From: Halobacteriovorax sp. HLS
Lineage (GTDB): Bacteria; Bdellovibrionota; Bacteriovoracia; Bacteriovoracales; Bacteriovoracaceae
NCBI RefSeq assembly: GCF_004006665.1
Contig: NZ_QOCL01000001.1
Location: 124,001 to 188,000, forward strand
DNA: 64,000 nucleotides
Direction of reading: 5' to 3'
Position 1 is the stretch's first letter; each line of letters begins with the position of its first letter. The position numbers were made by a program, and so were the translations under genes. Of the stretch, positions 44,421 to 53,433 are shown piece after piece. The notes under the pieces were generated by a model. The model did not search any database. It saw only the letters and a list, made by a program, of their open reading frames with translations, and was not told the origin of the DNA.

Positions 44421-45135
44421 AGGACATATTCTCGTTGTAGAAGACGAAAAAGACATCTCGGATCTAATCAAGCTTCAGCTAAGCTCTAATGGATATAAAG
44501 TAACTGTCATTGATAATGGTTCAGAAGCTATTGAGCTCGTTCAAACTCATCCGTCTCAACGAACGGATACAACTCCAATTGATTTATTTGTACTTGATAG
44601 AATGCTACCTGGTATCAACGGCCAAGATATTTGTAAATTCTTACGAGTTTTTAAACATACTAAGCAATCTCCTATTCTTATGGTCACAGCTTTATCTAGC
44701 ACTGAGCATATTGTTGAAGGTCTTGATGCTGGAGCTGATGACTATATTACGAAGCCATTCGACATTAGTATTTTATTAGCGAGAGTAAGATCACTATTGC
44801 GTAGGTCAGATCTTTTGAGTTCGCAAGGCCCAAACGAAGATATTCTTTCATTAGGACCAGTCACATTAGACAAGGATCAATGCAAGGTATCCCTTAAAGG
44901 TAGCCCAATTGACTTAACTCTTAGTGAATATAAGCTCATGGTTGCTTTTTTACAGCAACCTGGAAAAGTCTTAACACGTAATCAACTAGTCGAGTTTATT
45001 CAAGATGGCCCTGTGCACGTAACAGATAGAACTATTGACACTCACATATTTGGCTTAAGAAAGAAGCTTAATGAGTACTCGGACATGATTGAAACAATTC
45101 GAGGAATTGGCTATAGAGTTAAGAATGATCTCTAA
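44413..45135 (+). CDS. phoB: Phosphate response regulator PhoB
   Basis: 240 residues from ATG 44413; the longer frame lies in phoU. The receiver has E10-D11, phospho-acceptor D62 in FVLDRMLPG and K114 in YITKPF. Residues about 145-240 are an OmpR-type winged helix (VTLDKDQCKVSLKGSPIDLTLSEYKLM, RTIDTHIFGLRKKL). The pst location and the phoR gene following it support the PhoB call over other OmpR relatives. It overlaps phoR by 11 bp. Confidence 0.9.
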   Translation: MSKGHILVVEDEKDISDLIKLQLSSNGYKVTVIDNGSEAIELVQTHPSQRTDTTPIDLFVLDRMLPGINGQDICKFLRVFKHTKQSPILMVTALSSTEHIVEGLDAGADDYITKPFDISILLARVRSLLRRSDLLSSQGPNEDILSLGPVTLDKDQCKVSLKGSPIDLTLSEYKLMVAFLQQPGKVLTRNQLVEFIQDGPVHVTDRTIDTHIFGLRKKLNEYSDMIETIRGIGYRVKNDL

Positions 45136-46939
45136 ATCAATTTACGAAAAATTCTTATCTACTATTCCATGGAGATATTTTAAAAAAATAGCAATCTCTC
45201 AATTATTTCTAATGCTATTTATTGTTTTCACTACTGCGATAACTTCTCGATACTACATTAAAGTTTATATAACAAATCAGTCTAAAAATCAGCTCATTGA
45301 ATCAATTGAGCTCATCAAACACTCACTCATCACTCAAGGTATCGAGCCTTTAAAATGGTGCCAATCTCTGAAAATGAATTGGAAAACCAGATATACACTC
45401 ATACACTCTTCAGGAAAAGTTGTATGCGATAATTACCTTGATATTGAAAACCTAGATAATCATCTAGATAGACCTGAAGTACAAGAAGCTCTTGTTAAAG
45501 AAGTTGGTACTTCAATTAGATATAGTGAAAGTACTAATTATGACATGATCTATGGTGCAGGAACGATTTCTCACCCTATCACTAAGACCTTTTACATTAT
45601 TCGCCAATCTGTTCCCTTAAGTGAAATATCAATTGCGATGAAAAAGCTTGATCGCTCTATTGCACTCTTCCTTATTCCACTACTTTTAGTTTCGGCCTTT
45701 ATTAGCCTTTATACATCAATTCAAGTTGCATCTCCTCTAAAGTCTTTACTTAAGAAGATTTCCGAATTCGAAAACTTAACTATTACCTCTAAACATTTTG
45801 AAAGCTCATTAACTATCGATGACGAGTGGCACTTTGTAGAAAGAACTTTAGATAAAGCTGAAGATCAACTTGAAAAATTTATTGGTGAACTGCAGCTACA
45901 AAATAAAAAGTTCTCTATTTTAATGGACTCAATATCAGACTCTATTTTAGCTATTGATAAAGATGGACGTGTTTTATTTATAAATAAGAGATATATCAAA
46001 ACTTTTGGTAACTCCCATAATAAAGATGCTAAGGACACTAAACTTGTTGAACTTACGCGTTCTATAGAAATCCAAAGAATTTTCAATCAATGCTTAAGTG
46101 AGAAGAAAGTTGTAAAATTAAGAAGCGTCGAACTCAGAACAACTTCAAGTAATGCTTGGTTCGATCTAACAACAAGCCCACTTATTGGAGAAAATAATGA
46201 AATATTAGGGGCCGTTTGCAGCTTTAATAATATCTCCGATAGAAAACTTGCTGATCAAATGCGAGAAGACTTTGTAACAAACGTGTCACACGAGGTTAGA
46301 ACTCCACTGACAGCGATGAAGGGCTATGTTCAAATATTGTCTTCACAAAAAGAGCTACAGAGTAATGAATTAACGAAAGAGGCCTTAGAGAAAATAGAAC
46401 ATAACTCAAATAGGCTCACTGTTTTATTTCAAGAGATTTTAAATCTATCCTTGATAGAATCTCTAAATAAAATAAATAAGACCGAAATAATTGCTGAAGA
46501 TATAAGTTCACAAGTCCTCGCAAATCTTAGATTAGTGCATCCGCAAAAGTCTAAAAAAATTGAAACGATTATAAATGTTGAAAAACTATGGGCTGACCCA
46601 AATCTTCTAGAGCAGGTTCTTACGAACTTAATAGATAATATCTACAAGTACGGCAATGATAATGGCCTCATTAGAATTAGCTGGAATAAAGAAGCGTCTA
46701 ATATCATTCTAATAATAGAAGACGATGGCCCTGGAATAGACTCTAAGCACCACGGCCGTGTTTTTGAACGATTCTATAGAGTTGACTCTTCTAGGTCGAG
46801 TCAGCTAGGTGGAACAGGACTTGGGCTTAGTATTGTTAAGCACATTATTCAAAAGCATCAGGGTGATATTAAAATCTCCTCAAATTCTCTTGGAGGAACT
46901 TCATTTAGAGTTATTCTTCCTCAAAAGAGCCCGTTTTAG
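45125..46939 (+). CDS. phoR: Phosphate sensor histidine kinase PhoR
   Basis: 604 residues. Membrane segments at about 22-42 and 178-198 enclose a periplasmic region of 135 residues, which is unusual because E. coli PhoR has none of that size. Then HAMP-like, a PAS domain (about 265-372, LMDSISDSILAIDKDGRVLFINKRY), HisKA with His389 in NVSHEVRTPLTAMKG, and HATPase with DNIYKYG, DDGPGI and GGTGLGLSIVK. Long-form PhoR with an external domain is common outside enterics. It forms the PhoBR pair with the gene it overlaps. Confidence 0.88.
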   Translation: MISKSIYEKFLSTIPWRYFKKIAISQLFLMLFIVFTTAITSRYYIKVYITNQSKNQLIESIELIKHSLITQGIEPLKWCQSLKMNWKTRYTLIHSSGKVVCDNYLDIENLDNHLDRPEVQEALVKEVGTSIRYSESTNYDMIYGAGTISHPITKTFYIIRQSVPLSEISIAMKKLDRSIALFLIPLLLVSAFISLYTSIQVASPLKSLLKKISEFENLTITSKHFESSLTIDDEWHFVERTLDKAEDQLEKFIGELQLQNKKFSILMDSISDSILAIDKDGRVLFINKRYIKTFGNSHNKDAKDTKLVELTRSIEIQRIFNQCLSEKKVVKLRSVELRTTSSNAWFDLTTSPLIGENNEILGAVCSFNNISDRKLADQMREDFVTNVSHEVRTPLTAMKGYVQILSSQKELQSNELTKEALEKIEHNSNRLTVLFQEILNLSLIESLNKINKTEIIAEDISSQVLANLRLVHPQKSKKIETIINVEKLWADPNLLEQVLTNLIDNIYKYGNDNGLIRISWNKEASNIILIIEDDGPGIDSKHHGRVFERFYRVDSSRSSQLGGTGLGLSIVKHIIQKHQGDIKISSNSLGGTSFRVILPQKSPF

Positions 46940-47164
46940 ACACAAGGCATTATTACTTTCTACACACTAAATTTAAGATGAATCTTATTCAATAATGTGA
47001 TCAATTCCATACTCTAAGTGTATTTACAACCACTTAAACAAGTTTTACTTACCCCAAACAAACATTAGCTCTACTTATGATTTTTAAACAAGTTTATTAC
47101 TTGAAATAATACGACTCTACTTGTTATAAGTCCTCAAGATTATATTTTTGATTAGAGGGAAATT

Positions 47165-48352
47165 ATGAAAGCAACATTGGCAACCATTTTAATTTTAACA
47201 TCGATCAACACTAATGCTTCCGTTATCAAAGAAGCCTGGAACAGCACAAACAATCCTGAGAGAATGCAAATTACTAGAGGTAATAGAAACTACACTGTAG
47301 GAAAACTCAACTACATTAAAGATTTTTCTAAATTACCTACAAGTGCAAGCCTTGAAACGACACCGTGGAGTGGTGACTACTGGCCAACACACAAAGGTGG
47401 TATTACTCACAGATGGAATACTTACAGCTGGGACGAATCTGAAACTTATGGCTATGCCATTATGAATGATGATCAAGTAAAATCACTTTCTTCAACAGAA
47501 GAACTCTCTCCTGCCGAAAAGTATGATCTATTTCTTGGAAGATACGATTTCCCACTAACTAAATATGAGCGTGAAAGAACAAATATTATGAAGACTATTG
47601 AAGGCTCTGATCAATATGACTCTAACTTTGAAATTCCTTCGTGGGAAGGTCTTTGTCACGCCTGGGCGCCAGCAACTCTCGGCTTTACAAATCCAAATCC
47701 AGTAACTTTAAAAAATAAAGATGGTCTAGAAGTTAAGTTTGGATCTTCAGATGTAAAAGCACTACTTACATATTTTCTTCACTATGATAAGACTGCTGCG
47801 AACTTCTTTCTTGGAGGTAGATGTAATACAGACTTCGAAGAACTCAGATCTCAACTTAGAGAAGGTTCTATATCTGAAGAAGAATATGAAAGAGAAATAA
47901 ACTCTTCTAAATGTAGAGATACAAATGCTGGTGCATTTCATTTAGTTCTAACGAATCAGATTGGTCTACTTAATGAAGGCTTTATCGTAGATGTTACAAG
48001 AGACTTAGAAGTTTGGAATCAACCTGTTCATGGGTTCAAATCAAGAATAGTAAAAGAAACTCAAGGGGCCTCTGAAGGTGCTGCAAAAGGTACTGTTAAA
48101 GAAATAGAAATTAGAACGAGAATGTACTACACAGTTGAAATAGACACTCAATGGAGCATGGTTCCGGCCGACTCAAGATCAGAGTCATTTAAAGATTATC
48201 ACTATAGAGTAGAGATAAACAGAAATAATGAAATTATCGGTGGTGAGTGGTTAAGCTCAGAGAGACCTGACTTTCTTTGGAAACAAACAATTCCTAATTT
48301 CTCAGGCTTCTTTGCTCCATTAGAAAAAATATATAAAGAATCAATTAAATAG
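47165..48352 (+). CDS. Secreted transglutaminase-elicitor-like enzyme
   Basis: 395 residues with signal peptide 1-18 (LATILILTSINTNA-SV). PSWEGLCHAWAPATLGF has the likely catalytic Cys164, NAGAFHLVLTNQIG gives His259, and FIVDVTRDLEVWNQPVHGF supplies the acidic residue (Asp276 or 280). The WEGxCHAWAPA, GAFHLVLxN and EVWNQPV blocks match the TGase-elicitor family (GP42 of Phytophthora, with homologues reported in marine Vibrio). These enzymes cross-link Gln to Lys, with a papain-like fold. Here it may act on prey or matrix proteins. A terminator follows 8 bp after the stop. Confidence 0.78.
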   Translation: MKATLATILILTSINTNASVIKEAWNSTNNPERMQITRGNRNYTVGKLNYIKDFSKLPTSASLETTPWSGDYWPTHKGGITHRWNTYSWDESETYGYAIMNDDQVKSLSSTEELSPAEKYDLFLGRYDFPLTKYERERTNIMKTIEGSDQYDSNFEIPSWEGLCHAWAPATLGFTNPNPVTLKNKDGLEVKFGSSDVKALLTYFLHYDKTAANFFLGGRCNTDFEELRSQLREGSISEEEYEREINSSKCRDTNAGAFHLVLTNQIGLLNEGFIVDVTRDLEVWNQPVHGFKSRIVKETQGASEGAAKGTVKEIEIRTRMYYTVEIDTQWSMVPADSRSESFKDYHYRVEINRNNEIIGGEWLSSERPDFLWKQTIPNFSGFFAPLEKIYKESIK

Positions 48353-48359
48353 TACTCAA

Positions 48360-48385
48360 GGGCCCTCGCAAGAGGGTCTTTTTTA
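48360..48385 (+). terminator. Rho-independent terminator
   Basis: GGGCCCTC (48360-48367), GCAA tetraloop, GAGGGTCT (48372-48379), then a T-run. It ends the transglutaminase-like transcript and touches the end of the convergent flagellin gene. Confidence 0.85.
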
Positions 48386-49207
48386 TTCAAGCAACTTTAA
48401 AACTTTAGATGGATTTGAGTTCACTGTCTGCATCATCATAACTGTAGCATTCTTTTGGATACTACCTTTTACATTTTCAGCAGATTCCTTTGCCATATCA
48501 GCGTCACGAATTAGCGACTTAGCACTGATTAGATTTTCTTGACCTACTTGTAGATTAGCAAACATTGACTCAAGTCTATTTTGAGATGCTCCAATCTTTG
48601 CCCTAGACTCTCCCACCTGCTGCATCATTTTATCTACTTTAGAAATAGAGTTTTGAGCAGAAGTCTTTGTTCTTAAATCAATTGTGTCTAAACCAAAGTT
48701 CGACTTAGCATCTAGTATTTTTGAAAGATTATATTCAATTCTATCTTGGAAAGGATCATTATTCGTTCCAATTTGTAATTCATAATTACTATTACCATCT
48801 AAGATATGATTACCATTAAACTTGCTAGAAGATGTTAAGCGTTTAATCTCCTCTTTAAGGCTTCTAAACTCGTAGTCTGCCATAACTCTAGCTTCATCGT
48901 TCACAGTATCTGAGGAAGCTTGAATGGCCAATTCTCTCAATCTGATACCTAAATTTGATAACTCACTAAGAGAACCTTCTGCCACCTGAAGTAATGACAC
49001 TCCATCATTAATATTTCTTTTAACTTGAGACTGAGAACGAATTGTAGCGTTCATTGTCTCAGAAATGGCCAAACCAGAAGGGTCAAAGGCCGCAGACTGT
49101 ATACGATCACCAGATGCCATTTTGCTTTGGGCATTCTTTTGGTTTGTGCTAACGTTCTGAAAATTTCTCAGAGCTAACATTGAATTTGTGTTCGTATTAA
49201 TTCTCAT
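48383..49207 (-). CDS. Flagellin, short form without variable central domain
   Basis: 274 residues. The N-terminus MRINTNTNSMLALRNFQNVSTNQKNAQSKMASGDRI and AAFDPSGLAISETMNA, with SDTVNDEARVMADYEFRSLKEEIKRL, are the D0/D1 helices; the end has SRAKIGASQNRLESMFANLQVGQENLISAKSLIRDADMAKESAENVK and the final LKLLE. Almost nothing lies between them, so the exposed D2/D3 domains are missing. GGAG precedes the ATG, and AAGGC...GCCTT forms a small hairpin directly before it. It is polymerised outside the cell into the flagellar filament. Confidence 0.93.
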   Translation of the reverse strand: MRINTNTNSMLALRNFQNVSTNQKNAQSKMASGDRIQSAAFDPSGLAISETMNATIRSQSQVKRNINDGVSLLQVAEGSLSELSNLGIRLRELAIQASSDTVNDEARVMADYEFRSLKEEIKRLTSSSKFNGNHILDGNSNYELQIGTNNDPFQDRIEYNLSKILDAKSNFGLDTIDLRTKTSAQNSISKVDKMMQQVGESRAKIGASQNRLESMFANLQVGQENLISAKSLIRDADMAKESAENVKGSIQKNATVMMMQTVNSNPSKVLKLLE

Positions 49208-49331
49208 TTTTCTCCAAGGCGCAATATGCCTTAAAGAACATTTCGGAGCATTGGAGCTAAGGAAGTATTTTCCGGAGGAAAAATTAGACCACCGGAACTT
49301 TATACCATAAAGACAGGAGCAATTGAGAAAA

Positions 49332-49715
49332 CTACTCTCGGTCTAAATCATTTAAGTTATTGAATAAACGTCGACCAACTTCAGAGTAAATCACTCTCTT
49401 ATCTGCTGAAAGACAGATAGACTCGAAGGTACTACCCATAAAGTGTTGTTCCTTATCTTCTTCTAAATTAACAGAAAGAACCAATGGCATAAATGACCAT
49501 AAACCTTTTAAGTTAAATCTATCATCACTCTTTTGAAAGACAAGAGCAGCGCTAACGCTTGTTCGTTTTAATTTTTGAATATCAATATCTTTTGAAAAAG
49601 AGCTACTTTCAGAAAAGTAAAGAGTGCATTCTTTTTCGTTATCATAGATTTTGTAAATACCAGCAAAGGTATTAGAACATAGAACAAATATTGAAATAAT
49701 TAAAAACTTCTTCAT
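49332..49715 (-). CDS. Small secreted protein of unknown function
   Basis: 127 residues with AAGGAG before the ATG and signal peptide 1-18 (IISIFVLCSNTFA-GI). The mature part is polar with two Cys (KECTLYF and SICLSADK) that could pair, plus a central FNLKGLWSFMPLVLSVNLEEDKEQHFMGSTF. Not recognised. It lies upstream of the flagellin gene, at 124 bp, on the same strand. Confidence 0.6.
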   Translation of the reverse strand: MKKFLIISIFVLCSNTFAGIYKIYDNEKECTLYFSESSSFSKDIDIQKLKRTSVSAALVFQKSDDRFNLKGLWSFMPLVLSVNLEEDKEQHFMGSTFESICLSADKRVIYSEVGRRLFNNLNDLDRE

Positions 49716-49849
49716 TATATTCTCCTTAGATAAGTAATATTAACAGTTAAGATGAATTACTTAGTAATCAGGAGTAAAATTTATAGGGCCGTATAGTATT
49801 TAGACAATGAAATAAACGAGATAAATATGGGTATTTATTTAAAAGAACA

Positions 49850-49881
49850 CCCCAGAAAAAGCCACCACTCTTTTTCTGGGG
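49850..49881 (-). terminator. Terminator of the HPF-like gene
   Basis: CCCCAGAAAAAG (49850-49861) and CTTTTTCTGGGG (49870-49881) form a perfect 12 bp stem with an 8 nt loop. On the minus strand a T-rich tail follows, so it terminates transcription of the gene at 49919. Confidence 0.75.
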
Positions 49882-49918
49882 TCGAGACAGAGAGAGAACC
49901 AAAACTTACAAGCGAAAA

Positions 49919-50236
49919 CTAGCTTGCAAGCTCTGAGAACATTGGTCTTTTAGAATGAAGGCGTCTTTTGTTATTCATCTTCTTTGGGAAAGCATTCTTA
50001 GCTTTAAGGAAGACTTTTGCAACAGACGCATATGCATTGCTTGCCTTTCCTACTAGTTTAAATCTTTTTCCATTAGCTACAAAACTAAGAGATGCTTTGT
50101 ACATTTCAGCTTCTTTGGAGAAAACAACTTTAACATTAGAAAACTTTTCTCTAAAAAATGAATTTTCAGAAAATTTTTCTTTTACAAATTCGTTTAGAGC
50201 TTCAGAATTATTTAAACGTTGATAAGCTAATTTCAT
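49919..50236 (-). CDS. HPF/RaiA-like ribosome hibernation factor
   Basis: 105 residues. The order SEALNEFVKEKF, NVKVVFSKEAEMYKASLSFVANGKRFKLVGKASNAYASVAKVFLKAKNAF, then a basic end, follows the beta-alpha-beta-beta-beta-alpha layout of short HPF/YfiA proteins. These bind the small ribosomal subunit and make inactive dimers or monomers in stationary phase. Such a factor suits a predator attack phase. The call is by pattern, so moderate. Confidence 0.6.
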   Translation of the reverse strand: MKLAYQRLNNSEALNEFVKEKFSENSFFREKFSNVKVVFSKEAEMYKASLSFVANGKRFKLVGKASNAYASVAKVFLKAKNAFPKKMNNKRRLHSKRPMFSELAS

Positions 50237-50440
50237 ATAACCTCCGTATTAATAAGATAAGTTAAAGTTCTTATCTCTTTCTAATACTATTATGGATTCA
50301 TATTAGAAAAAGGCCATAGGGCCGCTGTCAGTTGTATGTCAATTTTGTGTCAACTCGATTATTGATCTAAATCATAGTTTTATTTATGACTTAAGAGTAC
50401 ATTAATGCAGTAGCTAAGTTGTTATAATAAAGGAAATACT

Positions 50441-50827
50441 ATGGGAAAGAAGTTAGTTGGATTATTTATGACTCCCTCACCACATACAATAAGTGCTGAG
50501 CAGAATCTAGTTTTTGCGCAAAGTAAAATGAATGAACTCGGCGTAAGACACCTACCGGTACTTAGAGGTGGTCAACTTATCGGAATATTGAGTGACAGAG
50601 ACATCAGGTTTATTGAAAGTTTTGATGGTATGAATCCTGAAGAAATCGATGTGGAAGACGCATGTACTTACGATCCATATATAGTTGACACAAACACATC
50701 ACTGAAAGAAGTTTGCCAAACAATGGCAGAAAAAAAGTATGGATGCACACTGGTAAAAGAAAATGGAAAGTTAGCTGGAATATTTACTTGGATTGATGCA
50801 TTAAAAGTTCTCTCCACACTGTGTTAA
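50441..50827 (+). CDS. CBS-pair protein
   Basis: 128 residues with AAAGGA upstream. Two CBS motifs in tandem: FMTPSPHTISAEQNLVFAQSKMNELGVRHLPVLRGGQLIGILSDRD and YDPYIVDTNTSLKEVCQTMAEKKYGCTLVKENGKLAGIFTWID. CBS pairs bind adenosyl nucleotides and act as sensors. No attached domain. It ends before lipA, but separate ribosome sites suggest separate control. Confidence 0.85.
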   Translation: MGKKLVGLFMTPSPHTISAEQNLVFAQSKMNELGVRHLPVLRGGQLIGILSDRDIRFIESFDGMNPEEIDVEDACTYDPYIVDTNTSLKEVCQTMAEKKYGCTLVKENGKLAGIFTWIDALKVLSTLC

Positions 50828-50906
50828 AACCCTACTTCTCCAGTATTTAGCATGTTTTCATGGCCTTATTTTAAGGTTTTTGATAACTCTAAAACTGGAG
50901 AAAATT

Positions 50907-51845
50907 ATGTCTAACACGTCACCAAAAAGACCTGCCTGGTTAAAAGTAAAGGCCCCAACAAGTAAAGGCTATTTTGAAATCAAAGATATGCTCAAAGAGC
51001 TAAATCTTGTAACTGTTTGCCAAGAAGCTCTCTGCCCAAATATGGGAGAATGCTGGGAAGGTGGTACTGCTACTTTTATGCTCATGGGAGATACTTGCAC
51101 TCGTGCCTGTAGATTCTGTGCAGTAAAAACTGGAAATCCAAAAGGAGTTCTTGATCATGATGAGCCCTTAAAGGTAGGAAATGCTATCTCTAAAATGAAT
51201 CTAAACTATGTTGTCCTCACCTCTGTTGACAGAGATGACCTTGAAGATGGTGGATCAGATCATTTTGCTAAAACCATAGAAACCATCAAAGAAAATAATC
51301 AAGATATGATTGTTGAAGTTCTAACTCCAGACTTTAGTGCTAACAAAGAACAAATAGCCAGAGTAATCAAGGCCAAGCCAGATGTATTTGCTCACAATAT
51401 CGAAACAGTCGAAGCTCTTACAAAAAGAGTGAGAGATAGAAGAAGTGGGTACGCCCAATCACTTAGTGTTTTAAAAATGGTAAAGGAAATAGACCCTACT
51501 AGATATACTAAAACATCTATCATGTTAGGACTTGGAGAAAAAGACGAACAAGTACTACAAACTCTAAAAGATCTTCGATCAGTAAATTGTGATGTCGTCA
51601 CTTTTGGACAATATCTCTCTCCTACTCAAAGACTAGCTAGGCACTTGCCAATCTATGAATATGTAACGCCAGAGAAGTTTTCTCATTGGGAAAAAGTCGC
51701 CAAGGAGATGGGCTTTCTTTATGTTGCGTCGGGACCTTTGGTAAGAAGTTCTTATAAGGCCGGTGAATATTTCTTAAAAGGTGTCATTGAAAAAGACCGC
51801 CAGAAACCTGATTCAAATAAGTTTCCAAGTCTAGCCGATCTATAA
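50907..51845 (+). CDS. lipA: Lipoyl synthase LipA
   Basis: 312 residues from ATG 50907 with GGAGA upstream; an earlier frame start is rejected. CQEALCPNMGEC is the auxiliary 4Fe-4S cluster motif and CTRACRFC the radical SAM cluster motif; RSSYKAGE near the C-terminus is the serine ligand block. It inserts two sulfurs into octanoyl groups on lipoyl domains. It overlaps lipB by one base. Confidence 0.96.
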   Translation: MSNTSPKRPAWLKVKAPTSKGYFEIKDMLKELNLVTVCQEALCPNMGECWEGGTATFMLMGDTCTRACRFCAVKTGNPKGVLDHDEPLKVGNAISKMNLNYVVLTSVDRDDLEDGGSDHFAKTIETIKENNQDMIVEVLTPDFSANKEQIARVIKAKPDVFAHNIETVEALTKRVRDRRSGYAQSLSVLKMVKEIDPTRYTKTSIMLGLGEKDEQVLQTLKDLRSVNCDVVTFGQYLSPTQRLARHLPIYEYVTPEKFSHWEKVAKEMGFLYVASGPLVRSSYKAGEYFLKGVIEKDRQKPDSNKFPSLADL

Positions 51846-52453
51846 TGGAAGTTATTAACTTAGGTCTTATTGATTACAAAGAAGCACTTGATATTCAACT
51901 GAACTATCTAGAGGAAGTTTTGATAGGAACTCGTGATGAAGTATTACTTATCTGTCATCATCCAAGTGTTGTAACTTTAGGCAAGAAATCTTCAATGAGT
52001 GACCTCACAGGATGGAAAGGAAAAACTTACGAAATAAGCCGCGGTGGAAAGGCCACCTATCATGGGCCTGGCCAAGTAGTAATCTACCCTATTCTTAATC
52101 TTGAAAAAAGAATGAATGATATCTATGCTTACTTAAGAAACCTAGAACTTGCAATGGTAAAGACTCTTGAAGAGTTTGGTGTAAAAGAAGCCAAGGGCGA
52201 TCCAGACAATACAGGAGTCTGGATAAGAGACCATAAAATAGCATCAATTGGAATAGCGATAAAAAGATGGATTACCTACCATGGCCTGGCCATCAATATT
52301 TTTTATGATAAAGATGCTTTTAAAGGCATAAACCCATGCGGGCTCAATGTTAAAGTTATGACTTCGCTTGAAGAAATTCTAGGTCATAAAGTTGAGCGTT
52401 TTACTTTTGAAAAGCAACTTTCTTCGAATCTTCTTGAACTTCTTAAGATTTAA
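51845..52453 (+). CDS. lipB: Octanoyltransferase LipB
   Basis: 202 residues. SRGGKATYHGPGQVVIYPIL is the family signature; IAIKRWITYHGLAINI has the conserved Lys and NPCGL the catalytic Cys. It transfers octanoyl from acyl-carrier protein to lipoyl domains before LipA acts. Confidence 0.95.
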   Translation: MEVINLGLIDYKEALDIQLNYLEEVLIGTRDEVLLICHHPSVVTLGKKSSMSDLTGWKGKTYEISRGGKATYHGPGQVVIYPILNLEKRMNDIYAYLRNLELAMVKTLEEFGVKEAKGDPDNTGVWIRDHKIASIGIAIKRWITYHGLAINIFYDKDAFKGINPCGLNVKVMTSLEEILGHKVERFTFEKQLSSNLLELLKI

Positions 52454-52515
52454 ATTTGCCAAAAATACCTAAATTTATGACAATAGTGGTAGACTAATTT
52501 TCTAAAGGAGTTTTA

Positions 52516-53034
52516 ATGAGAGTTATTGATTATATTGAGCAGGGTGGAATCATTATGTATATTCTACTTGCTTTAAACGTCATTGGTTTTGCCATAATGA
52601 TTTCTAAGTTTTTCATTTTTACTAAAGAGGGCGCGAGAACTTCTGAAGTAACTGAAGAGCTAAAGAATAAGATTAAAAGTGTTTTAAGTGGAAATGATGT
52701 CAATGCAACAATTGAACTTGCTAAACAAGAGCTATCAGGTCATATCTCTTCGCTAGAAAAAGGCTTAAATACTGTTAAGATTATTGCTTCTATTTCTCCT
52801 CTACTGGGTTTACTTGGTACTGTTATAGGTGTTCTGGTTGCTTTTAGAGTTATGTCTCAAACTGGTTTAAACAATCCTGCCTCCTTTGCGCAAGGTATCT
52901 CTATGGCCTTAATAACAACAGTAGGGGGAATGATTGTAGCAATCCCTCACTATATCGGTCATAACTATTTACTTGGAATGTTAGATAACTTTGAAACTAA
53001 GTTAGAAAAAGAACTCCTCTCTAAAGTATTATAA
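52516..53034 (+). CDS. ExbB/TolQ/MotA-type proton channel subunit
   Basis: 172 residues with AAGGAG before the ATG. One membrane segment at about 14-32, then a long loop, then ISPLLGLLGTVIGVLVAFRVMS and GISMALITTVGGMIVAIPHYIGHNYL, the two conserved channel segments. It pairs with the ExbD-like protein downstream to energise an outer-membrane process with the proton gradient. It is smaller than TolQ, and no TonB or TolA gene is adjacent. Confidence 0.87.
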   Translation: MRVIDYIEQGGIIMYILLALNVIGFAIMISKFFIFTKEGARTSEVTEELKNKIKSVLSGNDVNATIELAKQELSGHISSLEKGLNTVKIIASISPLLGLLGTVIGVLVAFRVMSQTGLNNPASFAQGISMALITTVGGMIVAIPHYIGHNYLLGMLDNFETKLEKELLSKVL

Positions 53035-53043
53035 GGATTAAAT

Positions 53044-53433
53044 GTGAAGAAAAGATCTAGAGAAGCTGCGGCGCCAGATATTACTCCACTAATTGATGTA
53101 GTTTTCTTACTACTTATTTTCTTTATGGTTTCAACTGTTTTTAAAAAAGATGAGATGGCCCTATTACTTAACCTTCCTAAAACGGAAAAAGGTGAATCTG
53201 TCCAAAAGCAAGATAAGACAATCTACATTGAATTATCAAAGTCGGAAATTGCTTACAATGGTAAAAAAATCACTTTAGAAAGTATGGAAGAGTCTCTAAA
53301 GTCAGTTACTAAGAAAACCATACCAATCGACCTCAGAATTGATAAAGACGTTAAGTATGATAGAGTGGTTCAACTTATAGCAAAGCTGAAAAAGTATGAA
53401 CTAACAAATGTGTCACTTATTACAGATGAGTAG
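53044..53433 (+). CDS. ExbD/TolR-type proton channel subunit
   Basis: 129 residues from GTG 53044 with AAGGA upstream. PDITPLIDVVFLLLIFFMVSTVF is the single membrane segment with the proton-carrying Asp, followed by a periplasmic domain of about 90 residues. Works with the ExbB-like protein. The 3' end overlaps the convergent glycosyltransferase gene by 14 bp. Confidence 0.87.
   Translation: MKKRSREAAAPDITPLIDVVFLLLIFFMVSTVFKKDEMALLLNLPKTEKGESVQKQDKTIYIELSKSEIAYNGKKITLESMEESLKSVTKKTIPIDLRIDKDVKYDRVVQLIAKLKKYELTNVSLITDE

Noticed and set aside
49208-49331. Sigma-28 promoter for flagellin
   Set aside because: TAAAGTT on the minus strand at 49302-49296 matches a sigma-28 -35, but no GCCGATAA-like -10 follows at the right distance.
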